Below are positions 7,416 to 16,187 of a stretch of 64,000 nucleotides of DNA, one piece after another. Numbering within the stretch: position 1 is the first letter of the stretch; each line of letters opens with the position of its first letter. Below the pieces are notes generated by a model that was not told where the DNA came from, made no database searches, and saw nothing but the letters and a program-made list of their open reading frames with translations. The stretch is from the NCBI RefSeq assembly GCF_900090275.1, contig NZ_LT607755.1:6200001-6264000 (forward strand). The letters run 5' to 3'. The translations under genes were made by a program, and so were the position numbers. Origin of the DNA: Micromonospora zamorensis. GTDB lineage: Bacteria; Actinomycetota; Actinomycetes; Mycobacteriales; Micromonosporaceae.

Positions 7416-10400
7416 GTGCCTCCGTTCAGCGCCGTACCCCCCGGTGGCCTCCCGCCATTCGTCGCGGACCTGCACATCCACTCGAAATACTCGCGCGCGT
7501 GCAGCCGCGACCTCACGCTGCCGAATCTCGCGTGGTGGGCCCGGCGTAAGGGCATCGGTCTGCTCGGCACCGGCGACTTCACCCACCCCGCCTGGTACGA
7601 CCACCTACGGGAGACCCTGCGCCCGGCGGAGCCGGGGTTGTACCGGCTGGACGCCGAGTCGGAACGGGACATCGCCCGCCGGCTGCCGCCGCGGCTCGCC
7701 GGGACGGCGGAGGCGGACCCGGTCCGGTTCATGCTGAGCGTGGAGATCTCCACCATCTACAAGCGGGACGACCGGACCCGCAAGGTGCACCACCTGATCT
7801 ACCTGCCGGACCTGGACGCGGTGGCGCGGTTCAACACCGCGCTTGGCCGGATCGGCAACCTCGGCTCGGACGGCCGGCCGATCCTCGGCCTGGACTCCCG
7901 CGACCTGCTGGAGATCACCCTGGAGGCCAGCCCGGACGGCTACCTGGTGCCGGCGCACATCTGGACGCCGTGGTTCTCCGCGCTGGGCTCGAAGTCTGGC
8001 TTCGACGCGATCGCGGACTGCTACGCCGACCTGGCCGAGCACATCTTCGCCGTGGAGACCGGTCTCTCCTCCGATCCGGCGATGAACTGGCGGGTCGGCA
8101 GCCTGGACGGCTACCAACTGGTGTCCAACTCGGACGCGCACTCCCCGCCGGCCCTGGGGCGGGAGGCGACGGTGCTGACCGCCGAGCGGGACTACTTCGC
8201 CGTCCGGGAGGCGCTGCGGACGGGCGACGGCCTGGCCGGCACGATCGAGTTCTTCCCGGAGGAGGGCAAGTACCACGCGGACGGGCACCGGCTGTGTGGG
8301 GTCAACTGGTCCCCGGAGCGCACTCGCGCGGCTGGCGGGCGCTGCCCCGAGTGCGGCAAGCCGCTCACCGTCGGCGTCCTCAGCCGCATCGAGGAGCTGG
8401 CCGACCGACCGCAGGGGCACCGGCCGGCGCACGCCCGGGACGTCACCCACCTGGTGCCGCTGGCCGAGATCCTCGGCGAGATCAACAAGGTGGGTGCCCG
8501 GTCGAAGAAGGTCGAGGGGCGGTTCAACGAGCTTCTCGCCGCGCTCGGCCCTGAGCTGGAGATCCTGACGACGACGCCACTGAGCGACATCGCGCAGGCG
8601 GGTGGCGAGCTGCTCGCGGAGGGCATCGGGCGGTTGCGGCGCGGCGACGTCCGCCGGGTGCCGGGTTACGACGGCGAATACGGGGTGATCACCCTCTTCG
8701 ACCCGGCCGAGCTGGGCGCCCACGCGGGCACGGCACAGGAGACCCTGTTCGACGTACCCGTGCCGGCGCAGCGGCGACCCGCGGAGCCGGCGGCCAAGGC
8801 CACGGCCAAGCGCCCGGCGGCGGCCAGGGCGGAGCCGAAGCGCAAGCCGGCGCCGGCACCGCCGATCGCGTCGCCGCCGTCTCCCCACGAACCGTTCGAG
8901 CCGATGCTCTCCGGGATGGAGGAGGTCGGCACCGGCCTGCTGGACCGGCTGGACGCGATGCAGCGGGTGGCCGCCTCCGCACCCGGTGGTCCGCTGCTCA
9001 TCGTGGCTGGTCCGGGCACCGGCAAGACCCGGACGCTCACCCACCGGATCGCCTATCTCTGCGCGGAGCTGAACGTCTTCCCCGAGCACTGCCTGGCGAT
9101 CACGTTCACCCGCCGGGCCGCCGAGGAGCTGCGGCACCGCCTCGACGCCCTGCTCGGCCCGGTCGCCGAGGACGTCACCGTCGGTACGTTCCACGCGCTG
9201 GGGTTGACCATCCTGCGGGAGAACGCGGACGCGGCCGGCCTGCCGGCCGACTTCCGCATCGCCGACGACGCCGAGCGCGCGGCCGCCCGCGCGGAGGCGG
9301 GCGACGACAACGCCAGCTACGCGGCGCTGCTGCGCAAGCAGGACCTGGTCGACCTGGACGAGCTGGTGAGCCTGCCGGTGGAGTTGCTGCGGGCCGATCG
9401 GAAGCTGGTCGCGCGCTACCGGGACCGCTGGCAGTGGATCTTCGTCGACGAGTACCAGGACGTGGACGCGACGCAGTACGAGCTGCTGCGGCTGCTCAGC
9501 CCGGCGGACGGCAACCTGTGCGCGATCGGCGACCCGGATCAGGCGATCTACTCGTTCCGGGGCGCCGACGTCGGCTACTTCCTGCGCTTCTCCGCGGACT
9601 TCACGGACGCGCGGTTGGTGCGGCTCAACCGCAACTACCGCTCATCGGCGCCGATCCTGGCCGCCGCCGTGCAGGCCATCGCACCGTCCTCGCTGGTTCG
9701 TGGCCGGCGACTGGACCCGGCCCGGCTCGACCCGGAGGCCCCGTTGGTCGGGCGCTACCCGGCGGCGTCGGTGGCCGAGGAGGCCGACTTCGTGGTCCGT
9801 ACCGTCGACGAACTGGTCGGCGGGCTGTCCCACCGCTCGCTGGACTCGGGTCGGATCGACGGCCGGTCCACCTCGTTGTCCTTCTCCGACATCGCCGTGC
9901 TGTACCGCACCGACGCGCAGGCCGCGCCGGTCGTCGACGCCCTGACCCGGGCCAACATCCCGGTGCAGAAGCGGTCACACGACCGGCTGCGGGACCGGCC
10001 CGGGGTGGCGGCCATCGCCCGCGAGCTGCGGCACGCCGACGGGCTGGCCGGCTCGCTGGCCGCCCGGGTGCGGCTGGCCGGCCAGGTGGTCGCCGAGCGG
10101 TTCGCCGTGCCCACCCTGGACGGCGCCGCCAGCACGGTCCGTCCGGATGACGTCCGCTCGGCCGTGGACCTGCTGACCCCGCTGGCCCGGCGCTGCGGCG
10201 ACGACCTGGAGACGTTCCTGTCGCAACTGGCCACCGGAGCGGAGGTGGACGCGCTCGATCCGCGCGCGGAGGCGGTCACGCTGCTCACCCTGCACGCCGC
10301 GAAGGGCCTGGAGTTCCCGGTGGTCTTCCTGGTCGGCGTCGAGGACGGGTTGCTGCCGCTGCGCTGGCCGGGCTCCACGCCCGACGAGGACGCGGTCGCA

Positions 10401-10604
10401 GAGGAGCGGCGGCTCTTCTTCGTCGGCCTGACCCGCGCCCAGGACCGGCTGTACGTCACGCACGCGGCCCGCCGGACCCGGCACGGTGTGGAGCGGGACT
10501 GCGCCCCGTCACCGTTCCTCGGCGTCATCGACCCCGGCCTGTTCGAGCGGTTCGGTGAGGCCGAGCCGCGCCGTCCGAAGGACCGCCAGCTCCGGTTGAT
10601 CTGA
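7416..10604 (+). CDS. PHP-domain/UvrD-type helicase fusion protein
   Basis: About 1,062 residues in two parts. Residues ~15-400 are a PHP phosphoesterase domain (ADLHIHSKYS with His20/His22, GTGDFTHPAW, VSNSDAHSPP) ending in a zinc-ribbon-like segment with CGVNWSP and CPECGKP. An Ala/Pro/Lys-rich linker leads to a superfamily-1 helicase from ~500 on. That part has Walker A AGPGTGKT (~532), ITFTRRAAEE, VGTFHALGL, FVDEYQDVDATQ, GDPDQAIYSFRGA, LNRNYRSS, LTLHAAKGLEFPVVF and FVGLTRAQDRL, so all SF1A motifs look intact. It probably acts in DNA repair, with nucleotide or DNA-end hydrolysis by the PHP part. GTG 7416 has AGGA 6 bases upstream; an in-frame GTG at 7401 is the alternative. Confidence 0.88.
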   Translation: MPPFSAVPPGGLPPFVADLHIHSKYSRACSRDLTLPNLAWWARRKGIGLLGTGDFTHPAWYDHLRETLRPAEPGLYRLDAESERDIARRLPPRLAGTAEADPVRFMLSVEISTIYKRDDRTRKVHHLIYLPDLDAVARFNTALGRIGNLGSDGRPILGLDSRDLLEITLEASPDGYLVPAHIWTPWFSALGSKSGFDAIADCYADLAEHIFAVETGLSSDPAMNWRVGSLDGYQLVSNSDAHSPPALGREATVLTAERDYFAVREALRTGDGLAGTIEFFPEEGKYHADGHRLCGVNWSPERTRAAGGRCPECGKPLTVGVLSRIEELADRPQGHRPAHARDVTHLVPLAEILGEINKVGARSKKVEGRFNELLAALGPELEILTTTPLSDIAQAGGELLAEGIGRLRRGDVRRVPGYDGEYGVITLFDPAELGAHAGTAQETLFDVPVPAQRRPAEPAAKATAKRPAAARAEPKRKPAPAPPIASPPSPHEPFEPMLSGMEEVGTGLLDRLDAMQRVAASAPGGPLLIVAGPGTGKTRTLTHRIAYLCAELNVFPEHCLAITFTRRAAEELRHRLDALLGPVAEDVTVGTFHALGLTILRENADAAGLPADFRIADDAERAAARAEAGDDNASYAALLRKQDLVDLDELVSLPVELLRADRKLVARYRDRWQWIFVDEYQDVDATQYELLRLLSPADGNLCAIGDPDQAIYSFRGADVGYFLRFSADFTDARLVRLNRNYRSSAPILAAAVQAIAPSSLVRGRRLDPARLDPEAPLVGRYPAASVAEEADFVVRTVDELVGGLSHRSLDSGRIDGRSTSLSFSDIAVLYRTDAQAAPVVDALTRANIPVQKRSHDRLRDRPGVAAIARELRHADGLAGSLAARVRLAGQVVAERFAVPTLDGAASTVRPDDVRSAVDLLTPLARRCGDDLETFLSQLATGAEVDALDPRAEAVTLLTLHAAKGLEFPVVFLVGVEDGLLPLRWPGSTPDEDAVAEERRLFFVGLTRAQDRLYVTHAARRTRHGVERDCAPSPFLGVIDPGLFERFGEAEPRRPKDRQLRLI

Positions 10605-10642
10605 CGATCGCCACGCCGTCCCGGCCACGGTGCCGGCGATCG
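10605..10642 (+). terminator. Possible terminator after the PHP-helicase gene
   Basis: CGATCGCC (10605-10612) and GGCGATCG (10635-10642) can pair immediately after the stop codon, between convergent genes. The loop is 22 bases and there is no T-run, so it is weak. Confidence 0.3.
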
Positions 10643-10682
10643 GTCCGGTGGGGCGCCGGGGCATCACCCTGAGGAACGCCGG

Positions 10683-11324
10683 TCAGCCGACGAGCACGCC
10701 GAGCCACGCGCCAGCGAGCAGAGCCGGCCCGAGCGGCAGCAGCGTGTCCCGACGTACCCGCCGCGCCGCGAGCAGACCGAGCACCAGAGCACCATGCAGC
10801 ACATGCGCCAGGATCAGCCCGGTGAGCAGGGCGTCCCGGCCCAGGCAGCCAAGCGGCAGGCCGAGGACGGCAGCGAGTTTCACGTCCCCGAAGCCCAGCC
10901 GGGAGCCGGGGAGCAAGGCCAGCAGCACGTGCGCCGCCCCGGCGACGACCGAGCCGGCCAGCGCGCCGAGCAGCCGGTCCGGGTCGTCGGCCAGCACCGC
11001 CACGCCGGCCAGGCCGGCGAGGGCCAGCAACCCGGCGGCGAGGACGAGCGGGTTGGGCAGCCGCAGGCAGGCCAGGTCGACCGCAGCCAGCACCAGCCCC
11101 ACCGCCGCCAACGCGAGGAACACCGGCAGCGCCGGGTCGTCACCCCGAGCGACGGCGAGGCTGCCGTACACGACGGCCGCCACCGTCGGGCCGAGCAGGA
11201 CCCAGGCACCGCGCACAGGTCGCGGCCGGGTCGGCGGGGTCGCGAAACGCCGGGCCAGCGAGGGTACGACGAGACCGACCAGCCCGCCGAGCAACGCCAC
11301 CCCGACCAGTGCAGCGGTCGGCAT
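10683..11324 (-). CDS. A24-family prepilin peptidase (minimal, no methylase domain)
   Basis: The 213-residue multi-pass membrane protein has the two catalytic aspartates of type IV prepilin peptidases: Asp83 in AAVDLACLRLPN and Asp147 in LGFGDVKLA. It lacks the N-terminal cytoplasmic domain with Cys motifs seen in full-length PilD, and so resembles the short archaeal or Flp/Tad type. Such enzymes clip the leader of type IV or Flp pilins at the membrane. No pilin or assembly ATPase gene is nearby, so its substrate is encoded elsewhere. The ATG at 11324 gives an N-terminal helix. It follows the EamA gene by 10 bp on the same strand and is likely cotranscribed. Confidence 0.85.
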   Translation of the reverse strand: MPTAALVGVALLGGLVGLVVPSLARRFATPPTRPRPVRGAWVLLGPTVAAVVYGSLAVARGDDPALPVFLALAAVGLVLAAVDLACLRLPNPLVLAAGLLALAGLAGVAVLADDPDRLLGALAGSVVAGAAHVLLALLPGSRLGFGDVKLAAVLGLPLGCLGRDALLTGLILAHVLHGALVLGLLAARRVRRDTLLPLGPALLAGAWLGVLVG

Positions 11325-11334
11325 GAGCCGGACG

Positions 11335-12339
11335 TTAGCTGTGGTCGCCCGTCGGCGCGGTCCCCGATCGCGCTTCCGCGCTCACCCGACGGGGGCGTTC
11401 GGTGCTCACCACCAGGGCCACCCCAGCGACGATGACCGCACCGCCGAGCAGCACCTGCGGGGTGATCGGCTCGGCGACCAGCAGCGCGCCGAGGGCCACC
11501 GCGACCGCCGGGTTGACGTAGGCGTACGTCGACACCAGCGAGATGGGCGCGTTGTGCAGCAGCCAGACGTAGGCGGTGAACGCGACCAGCGAGCCGGCCA
11601 CCATGAGGTAGCCCAACGCCAGCCAGGATCGGGTGCTGACCGCGGCCGGGTGGAAGTCCCCCAACTCGCCCCGACCGGCGGCGACGACGGCCAACACCAG
11701 CGCGCCGGCCACCATCTCGTACACCGTGGCCACGAAGGGGTCGGCCGGCATCCGGATCCGTCCGGACAGGAACGACCCGACCGACCAGGAGGTGGCCGCT
11801 GCCACCACGGTCAACGCCCCCACCAGCGGTACGGCGTCCGAGCTGCCGGCGGGCAGCACCAGCAGGACCAGACCGGCGAAACCCACTGTGACCCCGGCGA
11901 ACGTCCAGAGCGGCGGCCGGTCCCCGTTGGCGGAGCGCAACAGCACCACGAGCAGCGGGACGGTCGCGACCAGCAGCGCGGCGATGCCGGAGGGCACCGC
12001 CACCCCGGGCGGTCCGGATTCGGCGAGCACCACCAGTCCGTTGCCGCCGGCGAGCAGGAGCACCCCGACCAGCGCGGCGGAGCCGAGTTGCCGGCGGTCC
12101 ACCCGCAGTGCGCCGGGTCCTCGGCGGAGCCGCAGCACCGCCGCCAGGATCAGTCCGGCCACGGCGAACCGCAGTGCGGCCGACAGCAGCGGTGGCAGCG
12201 TCTCCACTGTGATGCGGATGGCCAGATAGGTGGAACCCCAGAGCAGGTAGACCACGATCAACGCGGTCCAGATCAGGGTCGGCGTGGCGCCGGCGCGGCG
12301 GCCGGCGAGGGCTGCGGCGCTCGGTGGAGGTGAGCTCAT
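11335..12339 (-). CDS. EamA-family (DMT) transporter
   Basis: The 334-residue protein has ten hydrophobic segments in two EamA repeats, starting WTALIVVYLLWGSTYLAIR with the family's WGS motif, followed by LPPLLSAALRFAVAGLIL. The second half carries LVSTYAYVNPAVAVALG, the conserved P in a helix typical of DMT exporters. These proteins export amino acids or other metabolites; substrate cannot be told from sequence. The C-terminal tail is cytoplasmic and basic. ATG 12339. It is divergent from the LppU-like genes across 81 bp and precedes the prepilin peptidase. Confidence 0.9.
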   Translation of the reverse strand: MSSPPPSAAALAGRRAGATPTLIWTALIVVYLLWGSTYLAIRITVETLPPLLSAALRFAVAGLILAAVLRLRRGPGALRVDRRQLGSAALVGVLLLAGGNGLVVLAESGPPGVAVPSGIAALLVATVPLLVVLLRSANGDRPPLWTFAGVTVGFAGLVLLVLPAGSSDAVPLVGALTVVAAATSWSVGSFLSGRIRMPADPFVATVYEMVAGALVLAVVAAGRGELGDFHPAAVSTRSWLALGYLMVAGSLVAFTAYVWLLHNAPISLVSTYAYVNPAVAVALGALLVAEPITPQVLLGGAVIVAGVALVVSTERPRRVSAEARSGTAPTGDHS

Positions 12340-12420
12340 CAGTGGACCACGCTACGGTGACCTCGGAGTCGGCGTCCCGCATTGGTGGCCGGCCTCTCAC
12401 CACTCGTGCAGGAGGGCGGC

Positions 12421-13281
12421 ATGACGAACTACGGACCACCGGGTGGCGGCAACCCGGGACCGTGGCGTGGACAACGACCCGACGAGACGCCCGGACGGCC
12501 GGTGCAGCAGCCGTACCCGCCAGCAGCGGAGCCCTACCCGCCGGCGGTCCCGTCCTACCCGCACGCACCCCAGGGGCATCCCGGGCCGTACAACGGCCCA
12601 CCCGCCGCACCTTACGGTGGCGGAGCGCAGCCGCCCTACGGCCGTGAGCAGGGTGCCCCCTACGGCGGGGCCGAGACGCCCTACGGTCGCGAACCCGGTG
12701 CGCCCTACGGCGGCTCGTACGGGTCGACAGGGGTGAACCCGACGTACGGCGGGCAGCCGTACCGGCCGGAGGGCGATCCGTACGGCGGCGATCCCTACGG
12801 TGGTGATCCGGCTCCGGCACCGCGCCGGCGCGGTCGAGGGCCGCTGATCGCGGTGCTGGCCGTCGTACTGCTGCTGGTGGTGGTGGCCGGCGGTGCGTTC
12901 TGGTTCCTGCGCGGGCAGGGCGACGACGCGGCGCCGGTGGCCGCGCCGTCCGGTTCGGCCGTCGCCGGTGACCCCAGCGCGGGCACGGACGCTGCCGAGC
13001 CGGCGCCGAGTGCCGCAGCGCCGGAGTCGTCGGCCGATCCCCGCTTCGCCAAGGTCGGCCAGTGCGTCCGTAACGAGGGCGCCGCAGGCGGCAAGCCCAA
13101 GTTGGTGATCAGCGGTTGCGCCGCGAAGTCGTACGAGGTGCTGAGCCGGATCGACGGCGCCACCAGCGGCGAGCGGGACGCCGAGGCCAAGTGCGGCAAG
13201 GTCGAGGGCTACACGAACTGGTACTTCTTCGACAGCGAGCTGGACACCCTCGACTTCGTCCTCTGCCTCAAGCAACGCTGA
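12421..13281 (+). CDS. LppU/SCO3897-like membrane-anchored protein (first of a tandem pair)
   Basis: The 286-residue protein has a disordered Gly/Pro/Tyr-rich cytoplasmic region (residues 1-~137, with PYGG and PYGRE repeats) and one membrane helix LIAVLAVVLLLVVVAGGAFWFL. A Ser/Ala/Pro linker is followed by an external C-terminal domain of ~80 residues with conserved Cys (GQCVRNEG, SGCAAKSYEVL, AKCGKVEGYTNWYF, FVLCLKQR). The pattern matches LppU/SCO3897-family proteins, of unknown function. The ATG at 12421 has GGAGG a few bases upstream. A paralogue follows 17 bp later. The polyproline/glycine-tyrosine head is reminiscent of actinobacterial proteins that cluster at growth zones, but that is a guess. 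Confidence 0.75.
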   Translation: MTNYGPPGGGNPGPWRGQRPDETPGRPVQQPYPPAAEPYPPAVPSYPHAPQGHPGPYNGPPAAPYGGGAQPPYGREQGAPYGGAETPYGREPGAPYGGSYGSTGVNPTYGGQPYRPEGDPYGGDPYGGDPAPAPRRRGRGPLIAVLAVVLLLVVVAGGAFWFLRGQGDDAAPVAAPSGSAVAGDPSAGTDAAEPAPSAAAPESSADPRFAKVGQCVRNEGAAGGKPKLVISGCAAKSYEVLSRIDGATSGERDAEAKCGKVEGYTNWYFFDSELDTLDFVLCLKQR

Positions 13282-13298
13282 GACCACCCGGGGATGAC

Positions 13299-14105
13299 AT
13301 GACGACCTACGGACCAGCGGGCTCCGGTCAGCCGGACGACCCTTACCAACGCCCACCCACCGGGTCCGACGGCTCGCCACCGGTCGATCCGACAGTGCCC
13401 CAGTGGGGCCCGCCGCCGCCCGCCGAGGATCCGACCCGGCAGGAGTGGGGCCCGGCACCGAGCAGTGGGGAGCCGCCCACCGCGCCGATGTGGGCACCGC
13501 CGACCGCCAACCCGGAGCCGCCGACCGCGCCGATGTGGGCGCCCCCGCCCACCTCCGGCCCGGGCTATCCACCGCCCGGTCCGTTCCCGCCCGCCGGTCC
13601 GATGCCGGGTCAGCAGCCCACGCCGTGGGGTCAACCGCCTCCCGGCGGCTACGGGATGCCGCCCGCCGCACCGGTGAAGAAGACCGGCGGCAGGATCGCC
13701 CTCATCGTCACGCTGGTGGTGCTGCTCGTGCTCTGCCCGTGCCTCGGCCTGGCCGGTTGGGCGGTCTGGAAGATCGCCGACGCCAGCGACGACGTCGCGC
13801 CCAGGCCGTCGTCGAGCGCGCCGGTCTTTCCACCCGCCCTGCCCAGCGACGCACCGCCGTCGGCGGCACCGACCCCGGCCCGGGAGTTCGCCAGGGGCGA
13901 CTGCGTGGTGAACGAGGGCACCGAGGAAAACGCGGAGCTGCGCAAGGTGCCGTGCGGTCCGAACACCTACCAGGTGCTGCTGCGGATTCCGGCGACCACC
14001 GACGGGGACCGGTGCGAGACGCTCGCGCCGCAGGCGACCGCGAACTACGTGCACGACAACTCGGTCGACCTGTTCGACTACGTGCTCTGTCTGAAGAAGC
14101 GGTAG
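13299..14105 (+). CDS. LppU/SCO3897-like membrane-anchored protein (second of a tandem pair)
   Basis: The 268-residue protein has the same plan as its upstream neighbour: N-terminal Pro-rich region with PTAPMWAPP repeats (residues ~60-110), a membrane helix RIALIVTLVVLLVLCPCLG, a linker, and an external domain with GDCVVNEGTEEN, RKVPCGPNTYQVLLRI, DRCETL and DYVLCLKKR. Start MTTYGP mirrors MTNYGP of the neighbour, and both end FDYVLCLKKR / LDFVLCLKQR, so this is a local gene duplication. ATG 13299. A strong terminator follows the stop. Function unknown. Confidence 0.75.
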   Translation: MTTYGPAGSGQPDDPYQRPPTGSDGSPPVDPTVPQWGPPPPAEDPTRQEWGPAPSSGEPPTAPMWAPPTANPEPPTAPMWAPPPTSGPGYPPPGPFPPAGPMPGQQPTPWGQPPPGGYGMPPAAPVKKTGGRIALIVTLVVLLVLCPCLGLAGWAVWKIADASDDVAPRPSSSAPVFPPALPSDAPPSAAPTPAREFARGDCVVNEGTEENAELRKVPCGPNTYQVLLRIPATTDGDRCETLAPQATANYVHDNSVDLFDYVLCLKKR

Positions 14106-14118
14106 CTCACGATTGCCG

Positions 14119-14161
14119 AAACTAGGGCTGTCTAGCGTCCAAGCTAGACAGCCCTAGTTTT
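14119..14161. terminator. Strong intrinsic terminator after the LppU-like pair
   Basis: The 18-bp arms 14119-14136 and 14143-14160 are perfect reverse complements around a 6-base loop, and the stem ends in AAACTAG.../...CTAGTTTT. T-run at 14158-14161 on the plus strand and A-run on the other, so it could work in both directions. Confidence 0.85.
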
Positions 14162-14203
14162 GTCTCGACGGTGTCGACACGCCGGTAGCCCCATCTATCC
14201 ATG

Positions 14204-14221
14204 TCTAGCCCCGCAGCTAGA
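14204..14221. promoter_or_regulatory. Possible operator TCTAGC-N6-GCTAGA
   Basis: The perfect 6-bp inverted repeat TCTAGC (14204-14209) and GCTAGA (14216-14221) repeats the TGTCTAGC core found in the terminator stem 70 bp upstream (14129-14136). It sits between the alternative ATG at 14201 and the preferred GTG at 14243 of the ATPase gene, so it would be in the leader or promoter. Confidence 0.35.
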
Positions 14222-14242
14222 TGGCCCGATACTCTCCGATGC

Positions 14243-15484
14243 GTGGATCCCGTCCGCAATCCGTACGCGCCGGGCGCCGGCCAGCGCCCGCCCGAACTCG
14301 CCGGGCGGGGGCGGGAGCTGGACGTCTTCGACATCGTGCTGGAACGCATCGCACGGGGGCGCCCCGAACGCAGCCTGATGCTCACCGGGCTGCGTGGCGT
14401 CGGCAAGACGGTCCTGCTCAACACGCTCCGGTCGCAGGCGATCAACCGCCTCTGGGGCAGCGGCAAGATCGAGGCACGTCCGGACCAGTCGTTGCGTCGC
14501 CCGGTCGCCGCCGCGCTGCACATGGCGGTCCGGGAGCTCGCCCCCCGACACCGCGCGCCCGATCGGATCGACGCGTTCCTCGGCGTCCTCAAGGCCTTCG
14601 CCCAACGATCCGCCCCGACCGGCCGGGCCGGTGTCGCCCCGAAGCTGCGCGACCGGTGGCAACCCGGCATCGACGTGCCGGCGGCCAGCGGCCGCGCCGA
14701 CTCCGGCGACATCGAGATCGACCTGGTCGAGTTGCTCAGCGACGCCGCCGCAGTGGCCAGTGACGTGGGCACCGGCATCGCCATCTTCATCGACGAGATG
14801 CAGGATCTCGGCCCGGAGGACGTGTCGGCGCTCTGCGCCGCCTGTCACGAGCTGTCCCAGCTCGGCGCGCCGCTGATCGTCGTCGGCGCCGGCCTGCCGC
14901 ACCTGCCGGCGGTGCTCAGCGCCGCCAAGTCCTACTCCGAACGGTTGTTCCGCTACCAGCGCATCGACCGGCTCGACCGTATCGCCGCCGACCAGGCGCT
15001 CTGCGCGCCCGCCGAACGCGAGGAGGTCGAGTACGAGCAGAAGGCACTCGACCTGCTCTACGAGAAGTCCGGCGGCTATCCCTACTTCGTCCAGGCGTAC
15101 GGCAAGGCAACCTGGGATCACGCCCCGCGCTCGCCGATCACCGCCGCCGACGTACGGGTCGCCGCGCCCGAGGCGGAGGCCGAGCTGGCGGTCGGGTTCT
15201 TCGGCTCCCGGTTCGAACGGGCCACCCCCGCCGAACGCGAGTACATGCGGGCGATGGCCACGATGTCCGCGGTCGAGGGCGAGTCCGGAGCGGTGGTCCG
15301 CGACGACATGGATGCGGCCGTGCCCACCGCCGAGATCGCCCGGGCCCTCGGCCGCAAGCCCGCCAGCCTCTCGCCGGCGCGGGACGCGCTGATCAAGAAG
15401 GGGCTCATCTACTCCGGTGAGCGGGGCACTGTTGCCTTCACCGTGCCGCACTTCGGCAGGTACCTGCGCACCCAACCGGCCTGA
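14243..15484 (+). CDS. Orphan AAA ATPase with C-terminal winged helix
   Basis: The ~413-residue cytoplasmic protein starts VDPVRNPYAPGAG, then AAA/Orc1-like motifs: Walker A TGLRGVGKTVLL (~residue 45), Walker B AIFIDEMQDL (~190), sensor segment PLIVVGAGLPHLP, and a C-terminal winged-helix-like region (AEIARALGRKPASLSPARDALIKKG... HFGRYLR). The family is frequent in actinobacteria and annotated only as ATP-binding protein; a role in DNA-associated switching is possible but unproven. GTG 14243 is preferred because similarity begins there; an in-frame ATG at 14201 would add 14 residues and overlap the palindrome at 14204. No partner gene is adjacent. Confidence 0.78.
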   Translation: MDPVRNPYAPGAGQRPPELAGRGRELDVFDIVLERIARGRPERSLMLTGLRGVGKTVLLNTLRSQAINRLWGSGKIEARPDQSLRRPVAAALHMAVRELAPRHRAPDRIDAFLGVLKAFAQRSAPTGRAGVAPKLRDRWQPGIDVPAASGRADSGDIEIDLVELLSDAAAVASDVGTGIAIFIDEMQDLGPEDVSALCAACHELSQLGAPLIVVGAGLPHLPAVLSAAKSYSERLFRYQRIDRLDRIAADQALCAPAEREEVEYEQKALDLLYEKSGGYPYFVQAYGKATWDHAPRSPITAADVRVAAPEAEAELAVGFFGSRFERATPAEREYMRAMATMSAVEGESGAVVRDDMDAAVPTAEIARALGRKPASLSPARDALIKKGLIYSGERGTVAFTVPHFGRYLRTQPA

Positions 15485-15505
15485 CCGCCGACCGGGGCGA
15501 CAGGG

Positions 15506-16054
15506 TCAGACCTTCGACCAGGGCGTCGGAAAGAGCACCTCGCCGCGGGGCGGGGGGCCCTCCTCGCTGGTGGACGGCGGCAGCACCAACGCCTGCCAGG
15601 GCTCACCGAGACCAGCCCACGGGCCCGTCAGGCCCAGCTCCGTTGCCGGGCTGAAGCCGAACCGGCGGTAGAAGGCCGGGTCACCGAGGACCACGACCAG
15701 CCGCTCGCCCAGCTCGGTGGAGGCGTCCAGTGCGGCCTGCACGACCGCCGTGCCGTGCCCGACGCGCTGCCGGTGCGGTGCGACCGCCACCGGGCCGAGG
15801 GCCAGCACGGGCACGTCCGAGCCTCGCTCCGGCCGCACACGCACCCGGGTGAGCAGCGCGTACCCGACCACCTCGCCGCCGTACTCGGCGACCATGGCCA
15901 GCTGCGGCAGCCAGGCGGGGGTGCCGCGCAACTCGTTGACCAGGATCACCTCCGGCGGCGTTGCCACGTCGGGGCGGGCGAAGGCGGCGGCCAGCACGCG
16001 GCGTACCGGGCCGGCGTCGGCCGGGTCCTCGGGGCGTAGCCGCAGCGTGGTCAC
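15506..16054 (-). CDS. GNAT-family N-acetyltransferase
   Basis: The 182-residue protein has the GNAT acetyl-CoA fold: LRLRPEDPADAGPVRRVLAAAF at the N terminus, LGPVAVAPHRQRVGHGTAVVQAAL for motif A (R/Q-x-x-G-x-G/A), and VVLGDPAFYRRFGFSPA for the C-terminal block. The DPAFYRRFGF pattern is typical of YhbS-type predicted acetyltransferases. Substrate unknown. GTG 16054 is preferred since the upstream frame to 16231 has no family similarity; GGAGG lies ~13 bases ahead. It converges on the AAA ATPase gene. Confidence 0.85.
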   Translation of the reverse strand: MTTLRLRPEDPADAGPVRRVLAAAFARPDVATPPEVILVNELRGTPAWLPQLAMVAEYGGEVVGYALLTRVRVRPERGSDVPVLALGPVAVAPHRQRVGHGTAVVQAALDASTELGERLVVVLGDPAFYRRFGFSPATELGLTGPWAGLGEPWQALVLPPSTSEEGPPPRGEVLFPTPWSKV

Positions 16055-16187
16055 CCGCGCGACGTTACCCTCCGCAGCCGGTCCATCCGTGACGGTCGCT
16101 CGAATCGGCGTGGCGCACGTGTACGAGCACCGATCCGATCCGGCCGTTGGCGGGGTAGCAAACGTCGCGAAGGGGTATGACTGATCC

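Noticed and set aside
10630..12333. 567-codon plus-strand open frame
   Set aside because: Antisense to the prepilin peptidase and EamA genes; arginine/alanine-rich with no family signature, as expected from G+C bias.
14201..14242. ATG start of the ATPase at 14201
   Set aside because: It lies against the TCTAGC palindrome and the added residues do not look like the family; GTG 14243 begins the conserved block. Not fully excluded.
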